Positions 26,533 through 36,620 of a stretch of 64,000 nucleotides of DNA are shown here, piece by piece. A model generated the notes under the pieces. The model made no database searches. It worked only from the letters and a program-made list of their open reading frames with translations, and had not been told where the DNA came from. Source of the DNA: Zeimonas sediminis (GTDB lineage Bacteria; Pseudomonadota; Gammaproteobacteria; Burkholderiales; Burkholderiaceae_E); assembly GCF_023721795.1 (NCBI RefSeq), contig NZ_JAMQYE010000001.1, forward strand, positions 1,860,001 through 1,924,000, given 5' to 3'. The position numbers and the translations under genes were made by a program. How positions within the stretch are numbered: position 1 is the first letter of the stretch; the number at the start of each line of letters is the position of its first letter.

Positions 26533-28389
26533 ATGAACCGATACCCGGTCTGGAAATACGCGATCCTGGCGATCGCGGTCGTATTCGGCCTGCTCTACAC
26601 GCTGCCGAACTTCTTCGGCGAGGCGCCGGCGATCCAGGTCTCCAGCGGCAAGGCCACGGTCCGGCTCGAGCCGGCCATGGCGGGCCGGGTCGAATCGGCG
26701 CTTCGCGGGGCCGGGATCGAGCACACCGGGCTGTTCGTCGACGCGAACTCGGTCAAGGTGCGCTTCCGCGACACCGACACGCAACTCAAGGCCAAGGACG
26801 TCGTCAGCGGCGCGCTGAACCCGGACCCGGCCGACCCGACCTGGATCGTCGCGCTGAACCTGCTGTCGAACTCGCCCAACTGGCTGACCAGCATCGGCGC
26901 GCTGCCGATGTACCTGGGCCTCGACCTGCGCGGCGGCGTGCACTTCCTGCTGCAGGTCGACATGAAGGAAGCGCTCAGCAAGCGGGTCGACGCCACGGTC
27001 GGCGACCTGCGCACGCTGATGCGCGACCGCAACATCCGCCACGCCGGCATCGCGCGGGTGGGCGACAACGTCGAGATCCGCTTCCGCGACGCCCAGGCCC
27101 GCGACCGGGCGCGCACCCTGATCACCGACAGCCTGCCGGACCTGGCCGCGGTCGACGCAGGCGAGGCCGACGCGCTGAAGCTGGTCGCTTCGTTCCGCCC
27201 CGAGGCCGCCCGCCGCATCCAGGACAGCGCGCTCAAGCAGAACATCACCACGCTCAGCAACCGGATCAACGAACTCGGCGTGGCCGAGCCGGTCATCCAG
27301 CAGCAGGGCGCGGACCGCGTCGTCGTGCAGCTGCCGGGCGTGCAGGACACCGCGAAGGCCAAGGACATCCTCGGCCGCACGGCCACGCTCGAGGTCCGCA
27401 TGGTCTGCGAGTCGCCCGAGGAGCTGGCCGCGCTGAACGCCGGCACGGTTCCCTTCGGCTGCGAGCGCTACAGCGAGCGCGGCGGCCGGCCGATCCTGGT
27501 GCGCCGCCAGGTCATCCTGACCGGCGAGAACCTGAACGACGCGCAGGCGGGCTTCGACTCGCAGACGCAGGAACCGGCGGTCCACCTGAACCTCGACGCC
27601 AAGGGCGCCCGGATCTTCCGCGACGTGACCCGCGAGAACGTCGGCAAGCGGATGGCGATCCTGCTGTTCGAGAAGGGCAAGGGCGAGGTCGTGACCGCCC
27701 CGGTGATCCGCTCCGAGATCGGCGGCGGACGCGTGCAGATCAGCGGCCAGATGAACACGCAGGAGGCCAACGACGTCGCTCTGCTTCTGCGCGCCGGCTC
27801 GCTCGCCGCGCCGATGGAGATCATCGAGGAGCGCACGATCGGGCCCAGCCTGGGCGCCGAGAACATCGCGAAGGGCTTCCTGTCCACCGTCTGGGGCTTC
27901 GTGGCGGTGGCGGTGTTCATGTCGCTGTACTACATGCTGTTCGGCCTGATCTCGTCGATCGCGCTGTCGGTCAACCTGTTGCTGCTGGTCGCCCTGCTGT
28001 CGCTGCTGCAGGCCACGCTGACGCTGCCGGGCATCGCGGCGATGGCGCTGGCGCTGGGCATGGCGATCGACGCCAACGTGCTGATCAACGAGCGCGTGCG
28101 CGAGGAGCTTCGCAGCGGCGCCACGCCGCAGGCGGCGATCGCCGCAGGCTACGACCGCGCGTGGGCCACCATCCTCGACTCGAACATCACCACGCTGATC
28201 GCCGGCGTCGCGCTGCTCGTGTTCGGCTCGGGCCCGGTGCGCGGCTTCGCGGTCGTGCACTGCCTGGGCATCCTGACCTCGATGTTCTCGGCGGTCTTCT
28301 TCTCGCGCGGCCTGGTCAACCTCTGGTACGGCGGGCGGCGCAAGCTGGCGAAGATCTCGATCGGCCAGGTCTGGAAACCGACTACCTGA
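26533..28389 (+). CDS. secD: Protein translocase subunit SecD
   Basis: A 618-residue membrane protein that uses the proton gradient to pull exported proteins through SecYEG. It has an N-terminal helix (about 8-27), the DLRGGVHFLLQVDM motif (about 135-148), a large periplasmic P1 region, and a C-terminal block of helices starting near residue 455 with AMALGMAIDANVLINERVREE. Length matches beta- and gammaproteobacterial SecD. It sits between yajC and secF in one operon, with secF 18 bases downstream. Confidence 0.97.
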   Translation: MNRYPVWKYAILAIAVVFGLLYTLPNFFGEAPAIQVSSGKATVRLEPAMAGRVESALRGAGIEHTGLFVDANSVKVRFRDTDTQLKAKDVVSGALNPDPADPTWIVALNLLSNSPNWLTSIGALPMYLGLDLRGGVHFLLQVDMKEALSKRVDATVGDLRTLMRDRNIRHAGIARVGDNVEIRFRDAQARDRARTLITDSLPDLAAVDAGEADALKLVASFRPEAARRIQDSALKQNITTLSNRINELGVAEPVIQQQGADRVVVQLPGVQDTAKAKDILGRTATLEVRMVCESPEELAALNAGTVPFGCERYSERGGRPILVRRQVILTGENLNDAQAGFDSQTQEPAVHLNLDAKGARIFRDVTRENVGKRMAILLFEKGKGEVVTAPVIRSEIGGGRVQISGQMNTQEANDVALLLRAGSLAAPMEIIEERTIGPSLGAENIAKGFLSTVWGFVAVAVFMSLYYMLFGLISSIALSVNLLLLVALLSLLQATLTLPGIAAMALALGMAIDANVLINERVREELRSGATPQAAIAAGYDRAWATILDSNITTLIAGVALLVFGSGPVRGFAVVHCLGILTSMFSAVFFSRGLVNLWYGGRRKLAKISIGQVWKPTT

Positions 28390-28407
28390 AAACCGGCGGC
28401 AGAGACC

Positions 28408-29352
28408 ATGGAATTCTTCCGGATCAAGCGCGACATCCCGTTCATGCGGCACGCGCTGCTGCTGAACGCGATCTCGATCGCGACCTTCCTGCTGGCGGTG
28501 TTCTTCCTCGCCACCCGGGGCCTCAACCTGTCGATCGAGTTCACCGGCGGCACGGTCATGGAGGTGTCCACGCAACAGGCGGCACAGCTCGAGGACATGC
28601 GCGGGGCGATCGGCGGGCTCGGGTACGCCGACGCGCAGGTGCAGAACTTCGGCACTTCCCGCGACGTGATGATCCGCCTGCCGTTGAAGGACGGCAGCAA
28701 CGCGGCCGCCACGAAGCAGAGCGAGCAGGTGATGCAGGCCCTGAAGGGCGTGGACCCTTCCGCGGAGCTGCGCCGGGTCGAGTTCGTCGGCCCGCAGATC
28801 GGCGAGGAGCTGTTCACCGACGGCGCGATGGCGCTGCTGTTCGTGATCGTCGGCATCATGATCTACCTGGCGATCCGCTTCGAGTGGAAGTTCTCGATCG
28901 CGGCGATCGTCGCCAACCTGCACGACGTCGTCATCATCCTGGGCTTCTTCGCCTTCTTCCAGTGGGAGTTCTCGCTGTCGGTGCTGGCGGCGGTGCTGGC
29001 GGTGCTCGGCTACTCGGTCAACGAGTCGGTGGTCATCTTCGACCGGATCCGCGAGTACTTCCGCAAGATCCGCAAGGCCGAGCCGCGCGAGATCATCGAC
29101 AAGGCGATCACCAGCACGATCTCGCGCACGATCATCACCCACGGATCGACCCAGATCGTCGTGCTGTCGATGCTGATCTTCGGCGGCCCGACGCTGCACT
29201 ACTTCGCGCTGGCGCTCACGATCGGCATCCTGTTCGGCATCTACTCGTCGGTCTTCGTGGCCGCCGCGGTCGCGATGTGGCTCGGCATCCGGCGCGAGGA
29301 CCTGGTCAAGCCGCAGAAGAAGAAGGACGACGGGCAGCCCGAGCTGCCCTGA
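28408..29352 (+). CDS. secF: Protein translocase subunit SecF
   Basis: A 314-residue partner of SecD. It begins MEFFRIKRDIPFMRH with a first helix near 15-35, then the conserved NLSIEFTGGTVMEV block. The C-terminal helices start around residue 130 and include AAVLAVLGYSVNESVVIFDRIREYFRK, which holds the essential Asp-Arg of the proton pathway. The C-terminus is Lys-rich. It closes the yajC-secDF operon, and a cytochrome b gene follows after about 40 bases. Confidence 0.97.
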   Translation: MEFFRIKRDIPFMRHALLLNAISIATFLLAVFFLATRGLNLSIEFTGGTVMEVSTQQAAQLEDMRGAIGGLGYADAQVQNFGTSRDVMIRLPLKDGSNAAATKQSEQVMQALKGVDPSAELRRVEFVGPQIGEELFTDGAMALLFVIVGIMIYLAIRFEWKFSIAAIVANLHDVVIILGFFAFFQWEFSLSVLAAVLAVLGYSVNESVVIFDRIREYFRKIRKAEPREIIDKAITSTISRTIITHGSTQIVVLSMLIFGGPTLHYFALALTIGILFGIYSSVFVAAAVAMWLGIRREDLVKPQKKKDDGQPELP

Positions 29353-29394
29353 GCCGGCGCGACCGGCCTTCGACCCGCAAGGCTTTCACGCGCG

Positions 29395-30087
29395 ATGCAG
29401 GCCCCGAACAGCCAGCCCGGAAGGACCGCGACGGCCCGTGTGTGGGACCTCCCCACCCGCCTGTTCCACTGGAGCCTCGCCGCCTGCATCGTCGGCTCGC
29501 TGGTGTCGGTGAACCTGGGCGGCAACGCGGTCGCCTGGCATTTCCGCTTCGGCTACGCGATCCTGGCGCTGCTGCTGTTCCGGCTGGCCTGGGGCTTCGT
29601 GGGCCCGCGCTACGCGCGCTTCTCGTCCTTCCCGCCGAATCCGATGGCCGCGCTGCGCTACCTGCGCGGCGCCGAGGCCCCCGCGGCCGGCCACAGCCCG
29701 CTCGGCGCGCTGTCGGTCTACGCGCTGCTGCTGTCGCTCGCCTTCCAGGCCGGCACCGGGCTGTTCGCCAACGACGCGATCATGTGGGACGGGCCGCTGC
29801 GCAACCTGGTGTCGAACGCCAGCAGCGACTTCATCACGAAGCTGCACAAGCTCAATCGGATCGTGCTGCTGTCGCTGATCCTGCTGCACCTGTGCGCGAT
29901 CGCCTTCTACGCACTGAAGCGCCGCCGTTCGCTGGTGAAGCCGATGATCGTGGGCGACGCCGAGCTGCCCGCCGAGATCGCCGCCGGCGCGGCGGCGGCC
30001 GACGGTTGGCGCGAGCGGCTGCTCGCGCTGGCGGTGCTCGCCGCCGCGGCGGCGATCGTGTGGGCAGTGGTCACGCTGCTGCCCTGA
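29395..30087 (+). CDS. Cytochrome b561-family membrane protein
   Basis: A 230-residue inner-membrane b-type cytochrome of the bacterial b561 group. Likely haem-ligand histidines lie in RLFHWSL (about residue 25), VAWHFRFGY (about 49) and the KLHKLNRIVLLSLILLHLCA helix (about 145-165). Four main helices are visible, plus a C-terminal hydrophobic anchor. Such proteins pass quinol electrons to small c-type cytochromes. A cytochrome c' gene lies convergent and only 90 bases away, so the two may be an electron-transfer pair despite opposite strands. Confidence 0.88.
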   Translation: MQAPNSQPGRTATARVWDLPTRLFHWSLAACIVGSLVSVNLGGNAVAWHFRFGYAILALLLFRLAWGFVGPRYARFSSFPPNPMAALRYLRGAEAPAAGHSPLGALSVYALLLSLAFQAGTGLFANDAIMWDGPLRNLVSNASSDFITKLHKLNRIVLLSLILLHLCAIAFYALKRRRSLVKPMIVGDAELPAEIAAGAAAADGWRERLLALAVLAAAAAIVWAVVTLLP

Positions 30088-30177
30088 GCGCGGGCGACGG
30101 CCCGTCGGCAGGTCGCCTGGCCGGCCCTCTTGCCGGCACTGCTGCCGGCCCCGTTGCCGGGACCGGCGGTGCCGCGG

Positions 30178-30636
30178 TCACTGCGCGCGATACTTGTCGT
30201 GACAGGCCTTGCAGGAGGCGCCGGTCGCGCCGAGCTGCTTGCGCAACGTTTCCAGGCTGCCGGCCGACTCGGGCAGCTTGGCGGTCTCGCCCATCAGACG
30301 GTCCTGCAGCGACTTGAAGTCGGCCGCGTTCTTCCAGGGATCGCCCTTCACGTTGGCGAAGCCGCCGTCCGAGCCCGGCGTGAACGCTTCCCAAGGGAGC
30401 TTCGACATCGTCGCGATCAGCTGCGCCGAGGCCTGCGCGGCAGCGGCATCGAAAGGCTTCTCGCCCTTCGCCATCGCCGACAGGCGGCCCATGTGGTTGG
30501 CCATCACGGTGAAGGCCGACTGGCGATAGTCGATCGCGTCCTCGGCCTTGGCGAACTGGGCGAGCGCCGGCGTGGCGACGAGAGCGCCGCCGGCAAGGGC
30601 GGCGGCGGTTGCGAATGCTGCGAGCTTCCGGTGCAT
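30178..30636 (-). CDS. Cytochrome c' (class II c-type cytochrome)
   Basis: A 152-residue periplasmic cytochrome. The start at 30636 is supported by AGGAG ten bases upstream and a clean signal peptide (MHRKLAAFATAAALAGGALVATPALAQ). The mature protein has the four-helix pattern of cytochrome c', with the haem site CKACH (Cys142, Cys145, His146) close to the C-terminus. It may bind NO or transfer electrons. The 219-base gap to purB upstream shows only an AATAAT at 30762-30757 (minus) as a possible -10 element. Confidence 0.9.
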   Translation of the reverse strand: MHRKLAAFATAAALAGGALVATPALAQFAKAEDAIDYRQSAFTVMANHMGRLSAMAKGEKPFDAAAAQASAQLIATMSKLPWEAFTPGSDGGFANVKGDPWKNAADFKSLQDRLMGETAKLPESAGSLETLRKQLGATGASCKACHDKYRAQ

Positions 30637-30855
30637 GAACGAGGTCTCCTGCGAAGGCATCGGTGGGAACCGGCCCGACGATCGGGGCCAGCCGACGGAG
30701 GGGTGCCGCGCCGCGCGCACGCCCCTCGCCTGCACGCAAACGCGCGCAGCACGCCGATTATTCCCTACAAGGCTTATCCCCGTGTCCCGGTCGGAATCCG
30801 GGTCATTGGCGGGACAGCGCCCCGCCCCGCATCGGTGCCACCGGGGCCGCCCGGC

Positions 30856-32368
<1,513 letters not shown>

Positions 32369-32400
32369 GCCCTCCGCCCTCAACCTCCGGCGGTTGCCAG

Positions 32401-33009
32401 ATGAAGCTCCTCGGATCGAATACGAGCCCTTACGTTCGCAAGGTCCGCGTCGTCATGGCCGAGAAGAAGATCGAGGCGCAATACGAGCTGGTCGACGTCA
32501 ACGCCCCCGACTCGCCGATCAACGACTCCAACCCGCTGGGCAAGATCCCCTGCCTGATCATGGACGACGGCGGCGCCGTGTTCGACTCGCGGGTCATCGT
32601 CGAATACCTCGACAACCTCACCCCGGTCCACCGCCTGATCCCGCCCAACGGACGCTCCCGCGTCGAGGTCCGTACCTGGGAGGCTCTGGCCGACGGCCTG
32701 CTCGATGCCGCGCTGCTGGTGCGTGCCGAGCAGACCCAGCGCGCCGAGGGCCAGCGCAGCCCCGCCGTGATCGCCCGCCAGATGGGCAAGATCGAGCGCG
32801 CGCTCGCCGCGATGTCCGCCGGTCTCGCCGACAAGCCCTGGTGCGCCGACGGCAAGTACTCGCTGGCCGACATCGCGGTAGGCTGCGCGCTGGGCTACCT
32901 GGACTTCCGCTTCCCGCAGCTCGGCTGGCGCGCGCAGTTCTCGAACCTCTCCGCGCACGCGGACAAGCTGTTCGCGCGCCCCAGCTTCGCCGACACCCGC
33001 CCGGCCTGA
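32401..33009 (+). CDS. Glutathione S-transferase family protein
   Basis: A 202-residue cytosolic GST. The thioredoxin-like N-terminal domain begins MKLLGSNTSPYVRKVRVVM with Ser9 at the usual catalytic position. The cis-proline block SNPLGKIPCLI (Pro50) and the glutathione gamma-glutamyl contact VFDSRVIVEYLD follow. The helical C-terminal domain includes YSLADIAVGCALGYLDFRFP. It resembles the YibF-like group. The substrate is unknown; the gene stands alone between divergent purB and convergent mnmA. Confidence 0.92.
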   Translation: MKLLGSNTSPYVRKVRVVMAEKKIEAQYELVDVNAPDSPINDSNPLGKIPCLIMDDGGAVFDSRVIVEYLDNLTPVHRLIPPNGRSRVEVRTWEALADGLLDAALLVRAEQTQRAEGQRSPAVIARQMGKIERALAAMSAGLADKPWCADGKYSLADIAVGCALGYLDFRFPQLGWRAQFSNLSAHADKLFARPSFADTRPA

Positions 33010-33025
33010 ACGCCCGAATCAATCT

Positions 33026-33044
33026 GCTGCGCGGCCTGCGCAGC
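33026..33044. terminator. Bidirectional hairpin between convergent GST and mnmA genes
   Basis: GCTGCGC (33026-33032) pairs perfectly with GCGCAGC (33038-33044) around a five-base loop in the 43-base gap between two convergent stops. It lacks a T run, but its position suits a shared terminator. Confidence 0.45.
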
Positions 33045-33052
33045 GCGGCGAA

Positions 33053-34189
33053 TCACGCCTCGGCGTCGGCCGCGGCGATGATGCCGCCCCCCAGGCAGAC
33101 CTCGCCCCGGTAGAGCACCGCGCTCTGACCCGGCGTGACCGCCCACTGCGGCGACGCGAAGCGCAGGCGGAAACGGTCGGCGTCCGCCCGCTCGAACGCG
33201 CAAGGCGCGTCGGTCTGCCGGTAGCGGGTCTTGGCGCCCAGCCTGCCGTCGTCGACCGGAGGCTCGCCGGCGATCCAGCTGGCGCTGTCGGCCTGCAGCC
33301 CGTCGCTCATCAGCCAGGGGTGATCGTGCCCCTGCACGACCACCAGCGTGTTGCGCGCGAGGTCCTTGCGCGCGACGAACCAGGGCTCGCCGCTGCCCTC
33401 GCGAAGGCCGCCCACGCCCAGCCCCTTGCGCTGCCCGAGCGTGTAGAAGGACAGGCCGACGTGCTCGCCGACGACCCTGCCCTCGTCGGTGACGATCGGG
33501 CCGGGCTGCGTGGGCAGGTAGCGGTTCAGGAACTCGCGGAACGGCCGCTCGCCGATGAAGCAGATGCCCGTGGAGTCCTTCTTCGCCGCGTTCGGCAGGC
33601 CGATCCGGCGCGCGATCTCGCGCACCTCGCGCTTGTGCAGGTGGCCGATCGGGAACATGGCGCGCGAGAGCTGCGCCTGGCTGAGCCGGTGCAGGAAGTA
33701 GCTCTGGTCCTTTCCCGGGTCGACGCCGCGCAGCAGCTCGAAGCGGCCGTCGGCTTCGCGGACCCGCGCGTAGTGGCCGGTGGCGATCCGCTCGGCGCCC
33801 AGCGCGATCGCATGGTCCAGAAAGGCCTTGAACTTGATCTCGGCATTGCACAGCACGTCGGGGTTCGGCGTGCGGCCGGCGGAATATTCCCGCAGGAACT
33901 CGGCGAAGACCCGGTCCTTGTACTCGGCGGCGAAGTTCACCGCCTCGAGCTCGACGCCGACCACGTCGGCGGCGCTGGCCGCGTCGATCAGGTCCTGCCG
34001 CGTGGAGCAGTATTCGCCGTCGTCGTCGTCCTCCCAGTTCTTCATGAACAGGCCGATCACCTCCCAGCCCTGCTGCTTGAGCAGCCAGGCGGTGACCGAG
34101 GAGTCGACGCCGCCGGACATGCCGACGACGACGCGACCGCGCGAGCCGGGGGCAGGCCCGGCAGCGCCGGAAGCGATATCGGAGGCCAT
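33053..34189 (-). CDS. mnmA: tRNA 2-thiouridylase MnmA
   Basis: A 378-residue enzyme that thiolates uridine-34 of Lys, Glu and Gln tRNAs. The ATP pyrophosphatase loop is MSGGVDSSV (24-32). The catalytic cysteines are Cys114 ([12 protein letters not shown]) and Cys210 ([12 protein letters not shown]). The C-terminal beta-barrel includes [30 protein letters not shown]. The roughly 17 residues before the PP-loop region are an Ala/Gly-rich extension. It follows the Nudix gene by 43 bases on the same strand and probably shares its transcript. Confidence 0.96.
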   Translation of the reverse strand: MASDIASGAAGPAPGSRGRVVVGMSGGVDSSVTAWLLKQQGWEVIGLFMKNWEDDDDGEYCSTRQDLIDAASAADVVGVELEAVNFAAEYKDRVFAEFLREYSAGRTPNPDVLCNAEIKFKAFLDHAIALGAERIATGHYARVREADGRFELLRGVDPGKDQSYFLHRLSQAQLSRAMFPIGHLHKREVREIARRIGLPNAAKKDSTGICFIGERPFREFLNRYLPTQPGPIVTDEGRVVGEHVGLSFYTLGQRKGLGVGGLREGSGEPWFVARKDLARNTLVVVQGHDHPWLMSDGLQADSASWIAGEPPVDDGRLGAKTRYRQTDAPCAFERADADRFRLRFASPQWAVTPGQSAVLYRGEVCLGGGIIAAADAEA

Positions 34190-34232
34190 TTCGGCGGCTC
34201 GTGGCTCGGAGGTTCTCGCCCTGCTCAGCGGC

Positions 34233-34706
34233 TCAGCGCAGGCAGGACGGGTCGGTGTGGATCAGCTCGAGCGGGAAGCGCCGGCCGGCCAGCCAGTCGT
34301 CCACCGTGCGCATGACCAGCGGGCTGCGGTGGCGGTCGCCCGCCGCGCGCAGCTCGTCGGGGCTCAGCCAAAGCGTGCGGACGATGCCGGCGTCGAGCGC
34401 CCGGCCCGGCTCCTCGGCGAGCAGCCGGCAGTCGAAGGCGAAGCGCAGGTAGCTGACGTCGATGCCCAGCGCCGGACGATGGAAGCGGGTCATGTAGACG
34501 CCGACCAGCGCGCGCGGCTCGACGCGGCAGGCGGTCTCTTCGAGCGCCTCGCGGGCGACCGCCTGCGGCAGCGACTCGCCGGGGTCGAGATGGCCGGCGG
34601 GCTGGTTCAGGCGCAGGCCGTCGGGGGTCTCTTCCTCGACGAGAAGGAAGCGGCCGTCGCGCTCGACGACGGCGGCGACCGTGGTGCTGGGCTTCCAGAT
34701 GCTCAT
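34233..34706 (-). CDS. Nudix hydrolase (NudJ-like)
   Basis: A 157-residue Nudix pyrophosphohydrolase beginning [26 protein letters not shown]. The Nudix box [25 protein letters not shown] fits G-x5-E-x7-REU-x-EE. The [15 protein letters not shown] stretch is typical of NudJ, which acts on thiamine pyrophosphate and nucleoside di/triphosphates. It is upstream of mnmA, an arrangement (nudJ-mnmA) also seen in gammaproteobacteria. It is divergent from pntAA. Confidence 0.88.
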   Translation of the reverse strand: MSIWKPSTTVAAVVERDGRFLLVEEETPDGLRLNQPAGHLDPGESLPQAVAREALEETACRVEPRALVGVYMTRFHRPALGIDVSYLRFAFDCRLLAEEPGRALDAGIVRTLWLSPDELRAAGDRHRSPLVMRTVDDWLAGRRFPLELIHTDPSCLR

Positions 34707-34780
34707 GCCGCGAGGATACCGCAGCCCGCGCGGCGCCGGCCGGGCAACTGTCCCGGCCGTGATATAAAGAAAGGTTGATG

Positions 34781-34793
34781 AGCCCTCTGGGCT
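34781..34793 (+). terminator. Short hairpin with pyrimidine tract in the pntAA leader
   Basis: AGCCC-TCT-GGGCT is followed directly by TTCTTCCTTTCC, and a TATAAA -10-like hexamer lies upstream at 34763-34768. The arrangement could be a weak attenuator before the pnt operon, though the stem is only five base pairs. The rest of the 147-base gap holds only the GGAGGG ribosome site of pntAA. Confidence 0.3.
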
Positions 34794-34853
34794 TCTTCCT
34801 TTCCAGGAACAGGATCGTCTGGGCCCCCTGCCGGGCCCGCCAACGGAGGGTGC

Positions 34854-35969
34854 ATGCGCATCGGCATTCCCGCGGAAACCCGGGCCGGAGAGACCCGGGT
34901 CGCCGCCACGGCGGAAACCGTCAAGAAACTCGTGGCTGCCGGCCACCAGGTCGTCGTCGAGCGCAACGCCGGCGTGCGCGCCAGCCAGACCGACGACGCG
35001 TACGCCGCCGCCGGCGCCTCGATCGGCAGCGCATCCGACGCGCTCGGCGCCGAACTGGTGCTGAAGGTTCGCGCGCCCGGCGAGCAGGAGCTCGCCGCCA
35101 TGCAGCGCGGCGCCGCGCTGGTCGGCATGCTGAACCCCTTCGATCGCGAAGGGCTCGAGCGCCTGGCCGCCGCCGGGCTCACCGCGTTCGCGCTCGAGGC
35201 GGCCCCCCGCACCACCCGCGCGCAGAGCATGGACGTGCTCTCGTCGCAGGCCAACATCGCCGGCTACAAGGCGGTGCTGCTCGCGGCCAACGTCTACCAG
35301 CGCTTCTTCCCGATGATGATGACCGCCGCGGGCACCGCCAAGGCGGCCCGCGTGGTGATCCTCGGCGCCGGCGTCGCCGGCCTGCAGGCGATCGCCACCG
35401 CCAAGCGCCTCGGCGCCGTCATCGAGGCCTCCGACGTGCGGCCGGCGGTCAAGGAGCAGGTCGAGTCGCTGGGCGCCAAGTTCATCGACGTGCCCTTCGA
35501 GACCGAGGAAGAGCGCGAGATCGCCCAGGGCGTGGGCGGTTACGCCCGGCCGATGCCCGAGAGCTGGATGAAGCGCCAGGCCGCGCTGGTGGCCGAACGG
35601 ATCCGCCAGGCCGACATCGTCATCACCACCGCGCTGATCCCGGGCCGCAAGGCGCCGGTGCTGGTCACCGAGGAGATGGTCAAGTCGATGAAGCCCGGCT
35701 CGGTCATCGTCGACATGGCGGTCGAGCAGGGCGGCAACTGCCCGCTGTCCGAGGCCGGGCGCACCGTCGTCAAGCACGGCGTTTCGCTGGTCGGCGAGAC
35801 CAACCTGCCGGCGATGGTCGCGGCCGACGCCTCCGCGCTGTATGCGCGCAACGTGTTCGACTTCCTGAAGCTGATCGTCACGAAGGAAGGCGCGCTGAGC
35901 GTCGACATGGCCGACGACATCGTCGCCGCCTGCCTGATGACCCGCGACGGCCAGCTGTTGCGCCAGTGA
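34854..35969 (+). CDS. pntAA: NAD(P) transhydrogenase subunit alpha, part 1 (NAD-binding domain I)
   Basis: A 371-residue soluble subunit that binds NAD(H) in the proton-pumping transhydrogenase. GGAGGG sits three to four bases before the ATG. It begins MRIGIPAETRAGETRVAATAETVKKL and contains the dinucleotide fold VVILGAGVAGLQAIATAKRLGA and the mobile-loop region QGVGGYARPMPESWMKRQ. The C-terminus lacks the membrane helices present in single-chain PntA, which are encoded by the next gene. Working with PntAB and PntB it makes NADPH from NADH at the expense of the proton gradient. Confidence 0.95.
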   Translation: MRIGIPAETRAGETRVAATAETVKKLVAAGHQVVVERNAGVRASQTDDAYAAAGASIGSASDALGAELVLKVRAPGEQELAAMQRGAALVGMLNPFDREGLERLAAAGLTAFALEAAPRTTRAQSMDVLSSQANIAGYKAVLLAANVYQRFFPMMMTAAGTAKAARVVILGAGVAGLQAIATAKRLGAVIEASDVRPAVKEQVESLGAKFIDVPFETEEEREIAQGVGGYARPMPESWMKRQAALVAERIRQADIVITTALIPGRKAPVLVTEEMVKSMKPGSVIVDMAVEQGGNCPLSEAGRTVVKHGVSLVGETNLPAMVAADASALYARNVFDFLKLIVTKEGALSVDMADDIVAACLMTRDGQLLRQ

Positions 35970-36045
35970 CCCCGCAGGGCGGCCGGCCGCGCGCGAAGCG
36001 CGCATGGCCGGACGCCGCAGACGAGCACTTCACCGAGGACATCCG

Positions 36046-36366
36046 ATGGAAGCCATCTCCCCCACCATCGTCAACCTGATCATCTTCGTGCTGGCGATCT
36101 ACGTCGGCTACCACGTGGTCTGGAACGTCACGCCGGCGCTCCACACGCCGCTGATGGCGGTCACCAACGCGATCTCCGCGATCGTCATCGTCGGCGCGAT
36201 GCTCGCCGCCGCGCTGACCGAGACCGGGCTCGGCAAGACCATGGGCGTGCTGGCGGTGGCGCTCGCCGCGGTCAACGTCTTCGGCGGCTTCCTGGTCACG
36301 CGCCGGATGCTCGAGATGTTCAGGAAGAAAGAGCCCAAGGCCAAGGCGGAAGCCTCGAAGGCATGA
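36046..36366 (+). CDS. pntAB: NAD(P) transhydrogenase subunit alpha, part 2 (membrane domain)
   Basis: A 106-residue membrane protein carrying the domain-II helices of the alpha subunit. It begins EAISPTIVNLIIFVLAIYVGYHVVWNVTPALHTPLMAVTNAISAIVIVGAM, the standard PntAB opening, then two further helices and a Lys-rich tail (FRKKEPKAKAEASKA). It lies 76 bases after pntAA. Its stop overlaps the start of an extra small gene by four bases rather than leading directly to pntB. Confidence 0.93.
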   Translation: MEAISPTIVNLIIFVLAIYVGYHVVWNVTPALHTPLMAVTNAISAIVIVGAMLAAALTETGLGKTMGVLAVALAAVNVFGGFLVTRRMLEMFRKKEPKAKAEASKA

Positions 36367-36620
36367 CCCGCAACGGCTTCATCCTGCTGATGCTCACGAC
36401 GGTCGTGGCGATCTTCATCGGCGCCGAGATCGCCGAGCGCTACACCGACGAAGGCTTCGGCCGCACCCTGATGGTCGGCGCGATCGCCGCGGCGATCGTG
36501 TTCCCCGTTTCCTGGCTGGCCGAGAAGTTCGGCCTGGTCAAGGGAAAGTTCGATCCCTCCAAGCTCGGAGCGCCGCGTGACGGCGATGGCCGCGATGCGC
36601 GCGGCGGAGACCAAAAATGA
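36363..36620 (+). CDS. 85-residue two-helix membrane protein within the pnt operon, unknown function
   Basis: An 85-residue protein with two hydrophobic helices, NGFILLMLTTVVAIFIGAEIA (about 4-24) and GRTLMVGAIAAAIVFPVSWLA (about 33-53), then a charged tail ending GDGRDARGGDQK. Its ATG overlaps the pntAB stop (ATGA) and its own stop overlaps the pntB start (ATGA). It is therefore translationally coupled on both sides and very likely expressed. I do not recognise a family. It is not part of the standard PntA/PntB fold, so it may be an accessory or assembly subunit of the transhydrogenase. Confidence 0.8.
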   Translation: MTRNGFILLMLTTVVAIFIGAEIAERYTDEGFGRTLMVGAIAAAIVFPVSWLAEKFGLVKGKFDPSKLGAPRDGDGRDARGGDQK

